NCBI GenBank assembly: GCA_937873105.1
Contig: CALMWD010000140.1
Span: 1-6,528 of the forward strand
Reading direction: 5' to 3'
Length of the DNA: 6,528 nucleotides
Source of the DNA: an uncultured Rhodanobacteraceae bacterium
Lineage (GTDB): Bacteria; Pseudomonadota; Gammaproteobacteria; Xanthomonadales; Ahniellaceae
Part shown: positions 5,926 to 6,528 of the stretch, piece by piece
Layout of the letters: each line of letters starts with the position of its first letter
Position numbering within the stretch: the first letter of the stretch is position 1
Program-made: the position numbers and the translations under genes
The notes under the pieces: generated by a model
Seen by the model: the letters and a program-made list of their open reading frames with translations, nothing else
What the model was told of the DNA's origin: nothing
Databases searched by the model: none

Positions 5926-5937
5926 GGCGGCAGCGTA
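5925..5937 (-). promoter_or_regulatory. Candidate -10 element giving a leaderless DUF924 mRNA
   Basis: On the minus strand TACGCT (5937-5932) is followed by six bases and then the ATG at 5925, the same spacing as before ampG. Initiation at the usual distance would fall on the start codon. No ribosome binding site and no strong -35 are visible. The element would drive the DUF924-yajD-hydrolase cluster. Confidence 0.33.
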
Positions 5938-5969
5938 GCCCAATCGCATCGGGAAGTGCTCGACCGCGC

Positions 5970-5998
5970 TTGCCGCGGCCGCCGGAGCGGACGACGAT
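5970..5998 (+). promoter_or_regulatory. Weak candidate promoter of the expansin gene
   Basis: TTGCCG (5970-5975, 4 of 6 matches to TTGACA) is followed after 17 bp by GACGAT (5993-5998, 3 of 6 matches to TATAAT), or after 19 bp by CGATAA (5995-6000). Both -10 choices fall inside the near-palindrome at 5990-6013, so a protein bound there would block the polymerase. The match is weak. Confidence 0.22.
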
Positions 5999-6013
5999 AA
6001 GCGCTTCGTCGTC
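5990..6013. promoter_or_regulatory. 24-base near-palindrome before the expansin ribosome binding site
   Basis: GACGACGA (5990-5997) and TCGTCGTC (6006-6013) are perfect eight-base inverted arms. The eight bases between them (TAAGCGCT) contain the palindrome AGCGCT, so the whole is a 22-bp palindrome interrupted only by TA at 5998-5999. It ends exactly where the GGGAGA ribosome binding site begins. It could be an operator or, if transcribed, an RNA hairpin in the leader. Confidence 0.45.
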
Positions 6014-6024
6014 GGGAGAATCCC
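6014..6024 (+). promoter_or_regulatory. Mini-hairpin containing the expansin ribosome binding site
   Basis: GGGA (6014-6017) can pair with TCCC (6021-6024) around a GAA loop, immediately before the ATG at 6025. The Shine-Dalgarno core GGAG (6015-6018) is partly inside the stem. The ribosome binding site is strong in sequence, with about six bases to the ATG, but may be partly masked. Four base pairs with a three-base loop is a marginal stem. Confidence 0.3.
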
Positions 6025-6528
6025 ATGTCCTTGCTGGCCCGGGCCGCTTGTTTTGCAGTGTTGACACTTGCCCCGTCAGTGCACGCCGCCTGTCCGGCTC
6101 CGTTCACCGGCACAGGCGACGGCACTTACTACACCGAGATCGGAGGCTCCGGCGCGTGCGCGCTCGAATGGATCGCGACCGACCACATCGCCGCGATCAA
6201 TGCCCCGCAATGGGCAGGCTCGGCGCATTGCGGCGAGTGCCTGGCGGTCACCGGGCCGCTGGGCAGCACCGTGGTCAAGGTCGGGAGCCAGTGCCCCGAC
6301 TGCGCCGAAGGCGACCTCGACTTCTCGTATGCGGCGATGGCCGCCATCGCCGATCCGATCCTCGGCCGCGTGCCGATCCAGTGGGAACGCGTCGAATGCC
6401 CGACCTCAGGGCCGGTGCAATTCCAGTTCGAGGGATCGAACCCCTACTACCTGAAACTGCAGGTCCGTGACCATCGCTACGGCATCCAGTCGGTCTCGGT
6501 GTTCCACGATGGCGCCTACCAGCCGATG
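6025..6528 (+). CDS. Secreted bacterial expansin (EXLX1-like), C-terminus outside the window
   Basis: The first 168 codons of an open frame that continues past the window. Residues 1-21 form a signal peptide (cleavage near VHA-21). The mature protein resembles Bacillus EXLX1. Domain 1 is a double-psi beta barrel with GTGDGTYY (29-36), GACAL (43-47), IAAINAPQW (56-63), the cysteine pairs CGEC and CPDC (C69/C72 and C90/C93), and GDLDFS with D99 at the position of the essential Asp82. Domain 2 begins near 126, with GPVQFQFEGSN, then YYLKLQVRDHRYGIQSVSVF. Expansins loosen plant-type cell walls without hydrolysis and bind cellulose or peptidoglycan through domain 2. Two differences from EXLX1 stand out: S88 replaces Asp71, and Y141-Y142 replace the Trp pair. 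A GGGAGA site supports the ATG. RlpA-like proteins share the barrel but not domain 2. Confidence 0.85.
   Translation, partial: MSLLARAACFAVLTLAPSVHAACPAPFTGTGDGTYYTEIGGSGACALEWIATDHIAAINAPQWAGSAHCGECLAVTGPLGSTVVKVGSQCPDCAEGDLDFSYAAMAAIADPILGRVPIQWERVECPTSGPVQFQFEGSNPYYLKLQVRDHRYGIQSVSVFHDGAYQPM

Noticed and set aside
5775..6470. 231-codon plus-strand frame covering the DUF924 start and the expansin gene
   Set aside because: It is composed of Arg/Pro/Ser-rich sequence and conflicts with the expansin frame, which has a signal peptide and conserved motifs.

Overview
The window is GC-rich, gene-dense DNA. The anmK / ampG / crc-like xth / divergent pyrE arrangement, TAGACT-like -10 elements and AmpG/PyrE sequences suggest a gammaproteobacterium, probably of the Xanthomonadales (Lysobacterales). 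This taxonomic placement is an inference from gene content and order; no rRNA is present. I see no tRNA, rRNA, CRISPR array, insertion sequence or integration site, and no intergenic stretch over about 110 bases.

Left part (1-1822): the 3' end of anmK (anhydro-N-acetylmuramate kinase), a convergent small ribbon-helix-helix protein, and a divergent ampG-type muropeptide permease. AmpG imports anhydro-muropeptides, and AnmK phosphorylates the anhydro-MurNAc released from them, so the two ends of this stretch belong to cell-wall recycling, with a putative DNA-binding protein between them.

Middle (1810-3988): an exonuclease III/Crc-family gene converges on ampG with overlapping 3' ends. It is divergent from pyrE (orotate phosphoribosyltransferase), and pyrE is followed 20 nt later by a secreted DUF4124 coiled-coil protein. 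The exonuclease occupies the position of Pseudomonas crc but keeps the nuclease catalytic residues that Crc has lost.

Right part (4008-5925, minus strand): a tight three-gene cluster, DUF924 protein -> YajD-type HNH nuclease -> exported metallo-beta-lactamase-fold hydrolase, with 9- and 13-nt gaps. The hydrolase lacks a histidine where a zinc ligand is normally found. Divergent from this cluster, and cut off by the window end, is a secreted bacterial expansin (6025-6528), a non-hydrolytic cell-wall-loosening protein. Its short leader holds a near-palindrome followed by a small hairpin over the ribosome binding site.

Most of the window is ordinary housekeeping sequence. I do not see a clearly new multi-gene system. 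The points most worth a second look are the catalytically intact Crc-like nuclease, the altered metal site of the hydrolase, the substitutions and leader structure of the expansin, the orphan ribbon-helix-helix gene between two recycling genes, and two apparently leaderless start sites.
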